The notes: a model not told the origin generated them from the letters alone. A stretch of DNA of 64,000 nucleotides from Anabaena sp. WA102 (GCF_001277295.1 NZ_CP011456.1:744001-808000); one strand, 5' to 3'; shown: positions 35,416 to 44,979, counted from the stretch's first letter. Made by a program: numbers and translations.

Positions 35416-35885
35416 AATTATTAGCCTCACTTACAAAATTAGGTGTTTCATCACCTAACAACTCAACTATAAGCATTGTTGCCTAATAATTCATAAACCT
35501 ACAGGTAGAAAGTAAAGTTTGCAAATTTACCTCTAAAAGTAGAGACAAAATAGGTTGTAATTATTAAAATAGTATTATTAATAATAAAGATAAATTCTAG
35601 TTCAATAAAACCTGCACGATTCTGCATAGTATTTATTTTTTGTTTTTCCAGAGAACTCTGAATATATATATTCGTTAAGGTTGACAATCAACAAAAAATT
35701 AAAATATCTATATTTTTAGATAAGTAGGTGAACACAATAAAACCAAACTGTGTAAAGAAATGTAAAATCGCCCAAACCCTCTTCACTCTTGCCTCTTGCC
35801 TTTTGCCTTGCCATAACGACAATTTTCAACACCAACCTACTTATCTCTAATTTTATAAATATCATTTGGCTATATCAGGAATTAA
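35416..35885. other. Spacer with MITE A copy 6
   Basis: About 300 bp of AT-rich DNA, probably the promoter of peptide 4, then the family A element at 35721-35843. A 62-codon frame at 35499-35687 is not supported. Confidence 0.55.
35721..35843 (+). mobile_element. MITE family A, copy 6
   Basis: 123 bp, TAAGTAGGTG to ACCTACTTA. Confidence 0.85.
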
Positions 35886-36593
35886 TTAGTAACCCGATAG
35901 TAACTGATTCAATAAATAGGCACAGGTGGCACTACCGATAGGAACTGTTAAATTATCTATTCCCAGAAAAGAAAAGGCTTCTAAAATCGTAGCGATTGAG
36001 GCAATAATTAAAGAAACTATCCAGGTTTGCCAAATACTACCTTGGGTAACAAGTAAAATGGTTACACAAATAAAATAACTGATTAAAGTCACTGTTAAAG
36101 AACCTTCCCAGCTTTTTTGAGAACCGAAAACTATATATTTATGTTTGCCAAACCGTTTCCCAATTAAAGCAGCTAATCCATCTCCCCAAGCCATAGTCAT
36201 AATTCCTAAAACAGCATATTGCGGTTGGTGTAAATGCCAAAAAACACCTACTAAAACACCGATACTCACAGCATAGAAAAATGTTCCCAAACTTTGACGA
36301 CCAACACTATTAATACCAGGAAGAATGGGGAATTGATAAGATAATAAGGTGATGATACTCGCAAAAACTGCCGCTGTAATTCCCACATAAGCAGGAATAT
36401 CTAACCACCAAGCAATTAAAATCACATTACCTGTGCCAATATGCACGATTTTACGAATGATTTCTGGTTCGCTATCAGTAAAACGACTAACTACCCAAGC
36501 AATGCAGATAATCAATCCTACCCAAGCCGCAGCGGTGGCAATTGGCAGCGACAATGGGGAAAGGGTTTCTAAGCTCATGAATGTGTTAAACAA
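35886..36593 (-). CDS. Phytol/polyprenol kinase family membrane protein
   Basis: 235 codons with about seven hydrophobic segments. Motifs of the CTP-dependent phytol/dolichol kinase family are visible: EIIRKIVHIGTGN near the start, MAWGDGLAALIGKRFGKHKY in the middle, and SQKSWEGS. In cyanobacteria and plastids (VTE5-type) such enzymes phosphorylate phytol released from chlorophyll for tocopherol or chlorophyll reuse. The specific substrate is inferred. The start ATG at 36591-36593 could instead be the ATG six codons in. It is divergent from yidD, only 45 bp apart. Confidence 0.82.
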   Translation of the reverse strand: MFNTFMSLETLSPLSLPIATAAAWVGLIICIAWVVSRFTDSEPEIIRKIVHIGTGNVILIAWWLDIPAYVGITAAVFASIITLLSYQFPILPGINSVGRQSLGTFFYAVSIGVLVGVFWHLHQPQYAVLGIMTMAWGDGLAALIGKRFGKHKYIVFGSQKSWEGSLTVTLISYFICVTILLVTQGSIWQTWIVSLIIASIATILEAFSFLGIDNLTVPIGSATCAYLLNQLLSGY

Positions 36594-36638
36594 TGAGGAA
36601 ATAGGGGTATTTTTAACTTTAATTCTACTTTATGGGAT

Positions 36639-36890
36639 TTGGATATGGAAATATTATTGATTTGGCTAATTAAGGGTTATCGCTTATTTATTTCTCCCTT
36701 ATTTCCCCCTACTTGTCGCTTTCAACCTACTTGTTCTATGTATGCGATTCAAGCTATTGAACGGTTTGGGGTATTTCGGGGTGGTTGGATGGCTATCATG
36801 CGGATTTTACGCTGTCACCCTTTTCATCCAGGAGGTTATGATCCTGTTCCAGATGCGAAAGCAAAATCTTGTTGTGAACATGAAGAGTGA
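36639..36890 (+). CDS. yidD: YidD, membrane protein insertion efficiency factor
   Basis: 83 codons, or 81 from the second ATG at 36645. The family signature is intact: LIKGYRLFISPLFPPTCRFQPTCSMYAIQAIERFG then RILRCHPFHPGGYDPVP, with the conserved cysteines. YidD is an amphipathic inner-membrane protein that assists YidC and Sec in membrane protein insertion. It is usually near rnpA-yidC, but here it stands alone. Confidence 0.93.
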   Translation: MDMEILLIWLIKGYRLFISPLFPPTCRFQPTCSMYAIQAIERFGVFRGGWMAIMRILRCHPFHPGGYDPVPDAKAKSCCEHEE

Positions 36891-37328
36891 TCACGGATTT
36901 AAGGGATTACTGGATTACACGGATGCTTTTGGTAAGTAATTGGACAAAAATATACTCAAAACGGCTTGATTGTTTGATTCTAAAGGTAGGGGTAAAGCAA
37001 AATCTCATTGGTGTCAATTTAAGCTCAAATCTCTACCACATCTCGTTCCTAGTCTCTGACTAGGAATGCAGTTGATGAGGCTCTGCCTCACGGCTACCAT
37101 GAGACTAAGCTCAAGGTGGTCTGGTCAGCACAGCTTGCCTGATTACTCTTGCAAGCTCAGTCCCTTTAGGGCTGGGTTACTGACTACTTAAGCATAGTAG
37201 CCAAACTATAAGCAATTTTGTGTTTTATAATTATCATTATATCATCATTGCTATCTGAACATATTTAAAATCTTGTAATCTCTTGCTGGTACTGAAGTCT
37301 GAGACTTAATGAATATAAATTTTAGGTA
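36891..37328. other. Intergenic region with repeat and unexplained hairpins
   Basis: A partial family F end (TAAGTAATTGGACAAAAAT) is at 36932. A roughly 82-bp stretch at 37010-37091 matches 63895-63975 and includes the family E end. Then come two adjacent hairpins: AGCTTGC/GCAAGCT at 37132-37157 and CAGTCC/GGGCTG at 37158-37174. Their nature is unknown. Confidence 0.55.
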
Positions 37329-39119
37329 CTAAATTTTAGTTATTTGAGTTTCCACCATAAAATTACCGCAAGAGCCAAAATATTTAATTATAATCAATTC
37401 ATCTTCCAATTGTTCAATTACCTCAATATTGGTGATATTTGCTAACTTTTCTAGTAATTCATTATCTGAATCTTTATCACCACCATAATATGAATAATCG
37501 GCATTATCAATCCATCTAGTTTTCACATTTTTAATGAGAGTTTCAGGTTTTCCTTGTAGCATTCCCTGGGCAATCATTTTTTCTTTTTCATCTTCACTAA
37601 TCTCCGAAAGTTTTGTCGCAGATGCAGGTGGATTTGATGGTGGTTCTGTTGGGGATAATGTTTCATATCTGATACTATTATGTGCAGGATCTGGATTTCT
37701 TTGACCAGTTGTTGTTGTTGTTATTGTTGTTTCAGTGAGAACAATTGCTTTCACTTTTGCTTCAGAATTGACAAGATAAACAGGATAAATTGCTTTAATG
37801 ATTTTTCCCTCATCATCGTACCCTTTTGCGGCTTCGTGATAATTGAAACGGAAAGGCGCACCTTTACTTTCGAGACTCAGAAAAGCTGGTGGATCTGCAA
37901 GGTTAGCACGTTGCAGAAATATTAAAGCGTTGTTAATTGATTGCTGGATTTCAGTTTGAATATCTTGGTTTAGAGATGTAAAATTAAGGTGGAGTTTTTG
38001 ACAAAGGTGATCGCTCAATTCTCTTATAGTTTGCTTAAAGTCGTCTTCTTGCCATTTGCCAGGAACAGGATATTGAACTTTTCCCTGTGCGAGATTTGCT
38101 GCTTTTGTCAGCAGTTCTGAAACTTGTGATAATTGACTTTGTATATCAAATATTCCTAGCTTCTGAGAAAACAAGTTTAGCATTTCATTTAGCATTCCTG
38201 ATAGTAATTCTATTGAAATTGTGTTTTCTCCTCGCATGATTGCCTGTCCACCAATCAGAACAATAGCCGAGATATCAGCTTTAATATCATTGACTTTTTC
38301 TCGACGTTGTTGCTTGAGTTCTGGGTTGCTTGTTGCCATCAATGTAAACAAGCTATTTGCTAAAGGATCAAGATATTGCTCTTTGAGAGTTTTATATTCA
38401 CCTGTCAATACATGATGCTGGGGGCGATCGCTTGTTCCATCGTAATGAGTTACTGTATTTTGTTTGACAGATGCTAGTTGTGTTAAAAGTCTGCCCTTGC
38501 TTGCTTCTAATTCAGCTAAATTTTGAACTATCGTTTGATTCTCTTTTTTGAGAGTTTCAATTTCCTCATTCTTTCTATCAATTTGTTGATGGTAATTACT
38601 TATTGTATTATTCAATTCTTTCTGAAGAGTTTCAATTTGTCCTTGATACCTTCCTATTAAAGGAGAAAAATTGTTTCTCTCTGCGGTAATCCTGGCAAGT
38701 TCTTTATTTAGTGATTCGTCGTCTCTATCCCAGTCTTGACAGATTTTCTCTAATTTACGATTTTCACGATTTAGCGATTCATTATCTTGTTCTTTTTCAG
38801 TTAGTTGTTGGCGCAATTTCTCTTTATCATCTAATAATCTGTTGATTAAATTAAGTGCTGGCTGAATATTTTCGTAAGCCACTTTTATCTCTGAATATTC
38901 AAACTGTGTGTCAGGTTGCCCATCGTAAATAGCACATAACCAGTTATAAACCAGCAGAAGTTTGTTGTATATTTTTTCGTTTGTTCGAGACATACTTAGC
39001 ATACTTTTTAATGTATTTTTTGCTTGATCTATAAGTTCAATTTTTTTCTCTTTTGGAAATTGTTCAACTTGTTCTTTTGTTTCTGGCTGTGAGTTATTTG
39101 TTTCTTGAAATTCCATCAT
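37329..39119 (-). CDS. Coiled-coil protein paired with HSPA12-like ATPase
   Basis: 596 codons. Residues about 95-220 are a long coiled coil (LRQQLTEKEQDNESLNRENR, then IETLKKENQTIVQNLAELEA). A helical region follows, then a Thr/Pro-rich linker (TTITTTTTGQRNPDPAHN) and a C-terminal domain containing DNADYSYYGGDKDSDNE. I do not recognise a named family. It could act like a nucleotide-exchange or client-recruiting factor, since coiled coils are found in GrpE-type Hsp70 partners, but that is speculative. It follows the Hsp70-like gene by 12 bp on the same strand. Confidence 0.7.
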   Translation of the reverse strand: MMEFQETNNSQPETKEQVEQFPKEKKIELIDQAKNTLKSMLSMSRTNEKIYNKLLLVYNWLCAIYDGQPDTQFEYSEIKVAYENIQPALNLINRLLDDKEKLRQQLTEKEQDNESLNRENRKLEKICQDWDRDDESLNKELARITAERNNFSPLIGRYQGQIETLQKELNNTISNYHQQIDRKNEEIETLKKENQTIVQNLAELEASKGRLLTQLASVKQNTVTHYDGTSDRPQHHVLTGEYKTLKEQYLDPLANSLFTLMATSNPELKQQRREKVNDIKADISAIVLIGGQAIMRGENTISIELLSGMLNEMLNLFSQKLGIFDIQSQLSQVSELLTKAANLAQGKVQYPVPGKWQEDDFKQTIRELSDHLCQKLHLNFTSLNQDIQTEIQQSINNALIFLQRANLADPPAFLSLESKGAPFRFNYHEAAKGYDDEGKIIKAIYPVYLVNSEAKVKAIVLTETTITTTTTGQRNPDPAHNSIRYETLSPTEPPSNPPASATKLSEISEDEKEKMIAQGMLQGKPETLIKNVKTRWIDNADYSYYGGDKDSDNELLEKLANITNIEVIEQLEDELIIIKYFGSCGNFMVETQITKI

Positions 39120-39131
39120 GTATAACCTTCC

Positions 39132-40862
39132 TTATTCAATCGAGTAGGTAGAAGAAAATCGCAAAGCAGTGTTGTAAGTTTTTCCTGTTTTGATATCTAT
39201 AGCCGTGACAGCAATCTCAGTTTTACCAAAATTCATGGAAACTTCCACAGGGCGATCGCGTGTTCCTACTGTTGAGGAAATATCAACATCTAATTCACCT
39301 AATTCTTCTATCTCCGACTCATCGACATAGCGTGGATTCTGTTTCCGCGTTGCATAAAATTTAAAGTTAATGACTGTTTGATCGGCAGTTACAGGGTTGA
39401 AGGAATGAGTGACAACTTCATTCACACCGATACTTTCACCCGCCAATACAAAAGATCTAAAACGATTGAAAATATGCCAGCCACCTTGGTCTTCTAAATA
39501 TTGTCGGTTGCTTTTTTGATTGCGATCGTGGTTTTTATCGAATGGTTGACAACTTTGACAACCATAAGTAAGATGGGAACGACGTGAGCGGATGCTTTCT
39601 GGATTGACACCAAATGAAGCCGCCCCTTGGACAATAGCAGCACCCGGATCTGATGGCATAACAACCTTAATCCGACTCCCAAACTCTTTCTGAATCCGTT
39701 GACGTAAAACTGGGGATGTAGAAAATCCACCAACCACATAGAGAATGTCACATCCGCGATCATCTAGCCTGGCAAATTGTTCTTTTACTTTTCGTACCAG
39801 ACCATCCAATATAGGCTCAAAAAAGCCCTGCATGGTTTCTTTACTAACATGAACTTTTTCATCATCACCTTCCTGTTCATCAGCAAGTTGTTCTAATACC
39901 TGGGGATGTTCTTTAGAGAGGATTTTGTAGAGTCGGTTGGGAATTTCAAAATAAGTTGTGGCTGTTGTGGTAGGGTCAAAGTCACACTTTTTCCGTTCCC
40001 AGTTTGCCATCAGTTCTAACCATCCAATAGGGTCTTCTTCTTCATACCTCATCAAGGCTTGAGCCGTCAATTTAGTGACCAAGTATTCCCGAAACTCTTT
40101 GTCCACACAGGTTGAACCATAAGCTCCACCACTGCCTTCTGCTACTTCATCTAGACCACCATGCGGGGAAACCTCATGGACTGTAATATCAACAGTACCA
40201 CCACCACAATCTATAACCATGAAGCGTTTACCAGCTTCTAGTTCTGCTTGGTCTTTTTCTTGACAGTAAATAGCGGCCGCTTCAGGTTCGAGAACCAGTA
40301 ACAGGCGTTCCCGATCATCATCGCTGCCAGTAATTAGTCCTGCTTTGATAGCAGCACGACGCATGAAAGATTTTTCTTCATCCTTCCAAATGGCAGGAAT
40401 AGTTAAACACCAAAGAATTTCGTGATCTTTAAGTTCACCACTGGTAGCATTATCCAGTTCTTTACGCAATAATCCACCTAGTTGATGGAGGTAATCAGCT
40501 ACAAGGTTAATGACTGGAAATTCCTGTCCGTTGTTAGCTGTGGCAATGGGACCTTTATCAGTACGTTTACAGCTTTCTCGCAGTGCCATTTTAAAGGTAG
40601 GAAAAAAGCTGTAGTCTTTAGCGTTTTTGGCTTGACGCAGTTCCGCTAATCGGGATAAGGCCGCATATCCCCATGTTTCCAATTTGCGATCGCTGTTATA
40701 GAGGCTTTGCGTCAAAGTTTTGATGTACGGAAAGGGTTGTTTGTCCCATTCATAGCGCCCGATAACCCGTTTATCGTCTTTAAAGGCATAAGCATAGCCT
40801 GAACGCGATGTTCCAAAGTCAATGGCTGCGACAACTTTGATCTTCTTGCTATCAAGGACCAC
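39132..40862 (-). CDS. Hsp70-like (HSPA12-type) actin-fold ATPase
   Basis: 576 codons. The phosphate-1 motif AAIDFGTSRSGYAYAF is at residues about 13-28, the phosphate-2 motif FMVIDCGGGTVDITVHEV in the middle, and the adenosine motif DILYVVGGFSTSPVLRQRI later, followed by PSDPGAAIVQGAA. The substrate-binding half of DnaK is replaced by a different C-terminal domain. This matches the HSPA12 branch, found mostly in eukaryotes and scattered in bacteria, often beside a partner gene. No DnaJ or GrpE gene is nearby. It is the first gene of a two-gene operon with the coiled-coil protein. Confidence 0.85.
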   Translation of the reverse strand: MVLDSKKIKVVAAIDFGTSRSGYAYAFKDDKRVIGRYEWDKQPFPYIKTLTQSLYNSDRKLETWGYAALSRLAELRQAKNAKDYSFFPTFKMALRESCKRTDKGPIATANNGQEFPVINLVADYLHQLGGLLRKELDNATSGELKDHEILWCLTIPAIWKDEEKSFMRRAAIKAGLITGSDDDRERLLLVLEPEAAAIYCQEKDQAELEAGKRFMVIDCGGGTVDITVHEVSPHGGLDEVAEGSGGAYGSTCVDKEFREYLVTKLTAQALMRYEEEDPIGWLELMANWERKKCDFDPTTTATTYFEIPNRLYKILSKEHPQVLEQLADEQEGDDEKVHVSKETMQGFFEPILDGLVRKVKEQFARLDDRGCDILYVVGGFSTSPVLRQRIQKEFGSRIKVVMPSDPGAAIVQGAASFGVNPESIRSRRSHLTYGCQSCQPFDKNHDRNQKSNRQYLEDQGGWHIFNRFRSFVLAGESIGVNEVVTHSFNPVTADQTVINFKFYATRKQNPRYVDESEIEELGELDVDISSTVGTRDRPVEVSMNFGKTEIAVTAIDIKTGKTYNTALRFSSTYSIE

Positions 40863-41404
40863 TACACTAATCTCCTACAAACTATGAAAGTAACTTCAAA
40901 CACTATCTCTTTGTATCATAGCAGAAATGTTGAATAGCGTAATAAAAATTTACATATTGAAATAAACTTAGCCTATATATAACCCACATTCCGCACCCCA
41001 AACTGTCACAGAGGGAAATTACGTAGAGATAAATCAAAGGGAGCATCAAAACAAACATATAAAGTGAAAAAAGCATTTGAGAAACAGTAAATCACCAAAA
41101 ATGTCATCAAAACCTATTCTCAATGTACTAGATGGTCTATGTTTTGAATTTCTATTTCTTGCGGTTTCAATTTCACAACAGATTCCTCTACTTGTTCTAA
41201 AGGGATTCTCTCAGTACTTACAGCGATTTCCAATCATATAAGGTACATCTTAGCCCCCTCATCGCTTGCGGGGAGGGGGTTGGGGGTGGGGTTCTTGTTC
41301 CGGGTTTGATGACAATTTGCTGTAGTTGTATAATAATTTATATATAGTCATTTAAAATAAATAAAAAAATCCAGCCTTTTAACAGTACTGCTAACCTACT
41401 TAAA
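40863..41404. other. Intergenic region
   Basis: About 540 bp. At about 41220-41327 lies an element like the one at 12284-12431 (CAGCGATTTCC, GGTACATCTTAGCCCC, GGTTCTTGTTCC, TTTGCTGTA). The rest is AT-rich and should include the promoters of the divergent Hsp70-like and VanX-like genes. I see no gene. Confidence 0.6.
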
Positions 41405-42124
41405 ATGCGACCTTATTACCAAATCCCCATTATTGAATGTGGTGAACCTTTAGTTAAGATTCCTCTAGAATTGTTTGCGGTGGAGTCTCCTCACCCTTAT
41501 CAAAAGTTAGGTGCTAACTACGGCGGACATTCACCTTATTATTTGCGCCAAAGTGTTGTTGAAAATTTGATTCAGGCGCAAAATAATTTACAGTTACTAT
41601 GTCCTAATTGGTATATTCAAATATTTGATGCTTATCGTCCTGTGGCTGTGCAGCAGTTTATGGTAGATTACAGCTTTGGGGAAGCGTTGCGAGAACGGGG
41701 TTTGACAGAAAAGGAATTATCACCCCAGCAACGGGAAGATGTATGGAAGCTGGTTTATGAAATTTGGGCTGTACCCAGTTTGGATATGAAAACCCCTCCT
41801 CCCCACAGCACGGGGGCTGCGGTAGATATTACTCTAGTCAATGATCTTGGGGAAGTTGTAGATATGGGTTCACCTATTGATGAAATGTCCGATCGCTCCC
41901 ATCCAGAATATTATACTCATAGTCATCAAGAATATGATGCTAACCGTCAACTCTTACGGGATATCATGTTAAAAGCTGGATTTCAACGCAATCCTAGAGA
42001 ATGGTGGCATTTCTCCTTTGGTGATCAAATGTGGGCTTGGTTATATAATCAATCTCATCCCGAAACTGTGATGACAGCACGTTATGGAAGATTGAATTCA
42101 GATACATCCAGGAATTTTCCATAG
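41405..42124 (+). CDS. D-Ala-D-Ala dipeptidase, VanX-like (peptidase M15)
   Basis: 239 codons. Zinc-ligand motifs of the M15D family are present: PHSTGAAVDITL (SxHxxGxAxD type) and REWWHFSF (ExWH). A conserved arginine is in DAYRPVAVQ. These enzymes hydrolyse D-Ala-D-Ala or other short dipeptides. Outside vancomycin resistance clusters, such proteins usually serve in peptidoglycan recycling, and no vanA/vanH homologue is nearby. No signal peptide is seen, so it acts in the cytoplasm. Confidence 0.88.
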   Translation: MRPYYQIPIIECGEPLVKIPLELFAVESPHPYQKLGANYGGHSPYYLRQSVVENLIQAQNNLQLLCPNWYIQIFDAYRPVAVQQFMVDYSFGEALRERGLTEKELSPQQREDVWKLVYEIWAVPSLDMKTPPPHSTGAAVDITLVNDLGEVVDMGSPIDEMSDRSHPEYYTHSHQEYDANRQLLRDIMLKAGFQRNPREWWHFSFGDQMWAWLYNQSHPETVMTARYGRLNSDTSRNFP

Positions 42125-42178
42125 GTTGTGTTATAATCGTAGACGCTACTAGTGAAGCAAAACTTCATAGTTTATGTT

Positions 42179-42263
42179 GGAGAGGTGTCCGAGTGGTTGA
42201 TGGTGACGCACTCGAAATGCGTTTTGGGGAAACTCAACGGGGGTTCAAATCCCCCCCTCTCCG
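42179..42263 (+). tRNA. trnS-CGA: tRNA-Ser (anticodon CGA)
   Basis: 85 nt. The acceptor stem is GGAGAGG/CCTCTCC with discriminator G at 42263. The anticodon stem is ACGCA/TGCGT with loop CTCGAAA, anticodon CGA at 42213-42215. A long variable arm (GGGGAAACTC) marks a class II tRNA, and the T-loop GGTTCAAATC is normal. CCA is not encoded. It would read UCG codons. Its 3' end lies 12 bp from the stop of the convergent kinase gene. Confidence 0.95.
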
Positions 42264-42274
42264 TTGAATTTATG

Positions 42275-43822
42275 TTATAATTGCGGCTTTTCTTCCTTTC
42301 GTTGCTGAATTTCCGGCGCTGGGTTTTGCTTGGTTTCCACAGTGGGAACTACCACACCCGAAGAATTTTCTGGTTGAGATTCCTGGGGTGGAGTCACTAC
42401 GGGAGGAGGTTCTGGTGCTGTATTTTCTGGAGGTGGAGAAGCTTTTTGGGATTCTTTAGAATCGCGCAGGGTATCCATTAAGGATGGTGAGGAAGTCACA
42501 ACCGGTGTTGATTTCTTGGTGGTATTGTCGGAATTTGGTGTGGGTTGAGAGTTCTGATTCTCAGCCGTTGTTTCTTGAGAATTGCTAGTAGGAACTGGTT
42601 CTGGAGAAACGCGAATATTCTTACGTTTTCTCCGCACACGAGGTAATGGTACAGATTGATTGAATGAGGAATTTTGAAGTTTTTGATTTGCAGATGATGG
42701 TGATATTTCCACAACAGGTTTAGGTGGAATAGGTTGATAAGTAGATTGTGCAAAAGATGGTTTAGGTGATGATTGTAAATTGGGTTTTGATAATATCTGC
42801 GTCATGCTAAAACCTGCGGTAGCTGCAACCAAAGCAATACTAATGCTAATAACTCCCTTGGGTATACCTGTTTTTTTGCCAATGTTGGCGATTTTTGATG
42901 GTGTGGACAGGGGATGAAAAGTAGCTTTTTTAGGTGAATATTCTGATTTTAAATCCGATAAATTAATGGTGGGGATTGCTTGGGTAGGTAAACTTGGTGA
43001 TGTGACAGCCAACCTATTTCCTGGTAAAAGTTGCAGCCATTCTGCTACTGTGGTGGGGCGAAATTGTGGTTCTACAGCCATTCCTCGGCTAACTGCTTGA
43101 TTAACAGCCGCACTCAGATGAGGTTGTAATTCACGAGGAGAAGGCATTTGTTCTCGGTCACGCAATAATGCAGGTATGGGAACTTGTGCTGTCAAGAGTG
43201 CATAGAGGGTTGCTGCTAACCCATAAACATCTGTGGCTGCTGTGCGCTGTGCTTGAGTTAAATACTGTTCAATGGGTGCATATCCCTCGCTGACTAAACC
43301 TGTATGTGTCTGTTTTGCCCCATTATTAAATTCTCTGGCAATGCCAAAATCAATTAGCACTACTTCCTGAGTTCCTTGACGCAAGATAATATTATCTGGT
43401 TTAATGTCTCTGTGTAGCAACCCGTTATCATGAACTACCTGCAAGGCTGCGCCTATTTGGCGGATATAATGAATGGCTGTAGCTTCTGGTAAGGGTATTC
43501 CTGGTAAAATAAATGCTGCGCCTAAAGTGTCTCCGCGAATGTATTCCATTACCATGTAAGGTAAACTGTCTTCTTCAAAAAAGTCGCTGACTCGGACAAT
43601 ATGAGGATGAACACAAGCGGCTAATCTCCTGGCTTCATCTTGAAATTGGCGCTGAAATTTGGGAAAATCGGGATGTTGCCGCAACCTTTCATTGATAGTT
43701 TTCATCACCACTTCTTGATTTAAATAGTGGTGCATAGCTTTGAAGGTAACACCAAATCCGCCCCGCCCTATTTCCTGGAGGATGGTATATTTTCCATTCT
43801 GCAAAATTGTTCCTGCTAACAT
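42275..43822 (-). CDS. Membrane-anchored serine/threonine protein kinase
   Basis: 515 codons. A Hanks-type kinase domain covers about residues 10-270: glycine loop GRGGFGVTF, lysine in VVMKTI, HRDIKPDNI catalytic loop, LIDFGIA metal motif, and SEGYAPIEQY activation segment. One membrane segment follows at about residues 322-342 (GVISISIALVAATAGFSM). The remainder is a Pro/Ser/Thr/Gln-rich, probably extracytoplasmic tail of about 170 residues without a recognised sensor domain. The substrate and signal are unknown. Confidence 0.92.
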   Translation of the reverse strand: MLAGTILQNGKYTILQEIGRGGFGVTFKAMHHYLNQEVVMKTINERLRQHPDFPKFQRQFQDEARRLAACVHPHIVRVSDFFEEDSLPYMVMEYIRGDTLGAAFILPGIPLPEATAIHYIRQIGAALQVVHDNGLLHRDIKPDNIILRQGTQEVVLIDFGIAREFNNGAKQTHTGLVSEGYAPIEQYLTQAQRTAATDVYGLAATLYALLTAQVPIPALLRDREQMPSPRELQPHLSAAVNQAVSRGMAVEPQFRPTTVAEWLQLLPGNRLAVTSPSLPTQAIPTINLSDLKSEYSPKKATFHPLSTPSKIANIGKKTGIPKGVISISIALVAATAGFSMTQILSKPNLQSSPKPSFAQSTYQPIPPKPVVEISPSSANQKLQNSSFNQSVPLPRVRRKRKNIRVSPEPVPTSNSQETTAENQNSQPTPNSDNTTKKSTPVVTSSPSLMDTLRDSKESQKASPPPENTAPEPPPVVTPPQESQPENSSGVVVPTVETKQNPAPEIQQRKEEKPQL

Positions 43823-43902
43823 AGGGTTTTTTCAGTCTTAAATAAGCAGATAATTAATTGGGTTATTCATCTCATCTATTATGGCAAGGGTTTTAGATTT
43901 TG

Positions 43903-44040
43903 GGTGTTGCTGAATTGAGGTATGAAATTCCCAAATTGAACCTTTAAAACTCAAACCTCAGTGCGTCTACTCTTCGAGATCACGAAGCGTGATTGCGCCT
44001 TTGCGTGAGACTAAAATTCATACCCTTAATCAGCAACACC
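43903..44040. mobile_element. Inverted-repeat element with GGTGTTGCTGA ends
   Basis: 138 bp with about 26-bp imperfect inverted ends: GGTGTTGCTGAATTGAGGTA on the left and TACCCTTAATCAGCAACACC on the right. The interior includes TTGCGCCTTTGCGTGAGA. No second copy was seen in this window. Confidence 0.65.
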
Positions 44041-44073
44041 AGATTTTGTAACTCCTAACTACCCAATCTGCTG

Positions 44074-44203
44074 TAAGTAGGTGAACACAATAAAACCAAA
44101 CTGTGTAAAGAAACGTAAAATCGCCCAAAACCTCTTTACTCTTGCCTTTTGCCTCTTGCCTCTTGCCCTGCCATAACGACAATTTTCAACGCCAACCTAC
44201 TTA
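44074..44203 (+). mobile_element. MITE family A, copy 7
   Basis: 130 bp, TAAGTAGGTG to ACCTACTTA, located just upstream of the ABC ATPase gene. Confidence 0.85.
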
Positions 44204-44235
44204 TCAAAATAATTATTAATTGTTACCTATTCCCT

Positions 44236-44979
44236 ATGCTGAGGCTAGAATCTGTTAATTTTTATCGGCGGTTACAGCATCAACACCAATACCCAATTTT
44301 ACAGGATATTTCCTTTAGGGTATCACCGGGCGATCGCCTAGCCATTGTCGGTACATCCGGTGCTGGGAAAACTTCTTTATTACGCCTCATCAACCGTTTA
44401 AATGAACCCACGAGCGGCAAAATTTATCTTCAAGATCAGGAATATCGGCAAATTCCCGTTATCCAACTCCGTCAACAGGTAATGCTTGTCCAACAAGAAT
44501 CTAAGTTATTGGGGATGACAGTTGGGGAAGCCTTAGCTTATCCTTTAGTTCTGCGTGGTCTACCAAAGCAAAAGATTCAGGAACAAGTCAGTTATTGGCA
44601 AGAACAACTGCAAATTCCTGAACAATGGTTAGGACGAACCGAGGTACAACTTGCTGCTGGACAAAGACAGTTAATTGCGATCGCTCGCGCCCTAGTTACC
44701 GAACCCCAGATTTTACTTCTAGATGAGCCTACATCAGCCTTAGATACTCCCACATCCACTCACTTAATAAATATACTAACTCACCTAAATCAACCCCGTT
44801 CCTCGGCAATTCTGATGGTAAATCGCCAAATAGATTTAGCTCAAGCATTTTGTACCCACCTCTTACATCTTCAACAAGGTCAATTAGTAGTCAATCAACC
44901 TGCTGCTGAGATAGATTGGAGTAACTTAGCAACCAGCTTAATTCAAGCCGAAACTCAAACACTAGCAGAATGGACATAA
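44236..44979 (+). CDS. ABC transporter ATP-binding protein
   Basis: 247 codons from ATG at 44236 (MLRLESVNFYRR). A longer frame from 44149 begins inside a mobile element and is rejected. Walker A is GTSGAGKTS, Q-loop MLVQQES, signature degenerate QLAAGQRQ (LSGGQ expected), Walker B ILLLDEPTSALD. The short type with an FetA/YbbL-like opening would pair with a separate permease, which is not encoded here. The substrate is unknown. Confidence 0.85.
   Translation: MLRLESVNFYRRLQHQHQYPILQDISFRVSPGDRLAIVGTSGAGKTSLLRLINRLNEPTSGKIYLQDQEYRQIPVIQLRQQVMLVQQESKLLGMTVGEALAYPLVLRGLPKQKIQEQVSYWQEQLQIPEQWLGRTEVQLAAGQRQLIAIARALVTEPQILLLDEPTSALDTPTSTHLINILTHLNQPRSSAILMVNRQIDLAQAFCTHLLHLQQGQLVVNQPAAEIDWSNLATSLIQAETQTLAEWT

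Larger units (their letters stand above)
43823..44235. other. Intergenic region with two repeats
   Basis: Holds the element at 43903-44040 and the family A element at 44074-44203. The frame of the following ABC gene can be extended upstream into the latter, but that extension is not native. Confidence 0.7.

Noticed and set aside
35499..35687. 62-codon frame with a prepilin-like GFIELE motif
   Set aside because: There is no ribosome-binding site, the frame is very short after the motif, and it lies in an AT-rich promoter-like region; the motif is probably chance.
44149..44235. Extended N-terminus for the ABC ATPase
   Set aside because: These codons lie in a family A element and its flank; the ABC fold begins at MLRLESVNFY (44236).
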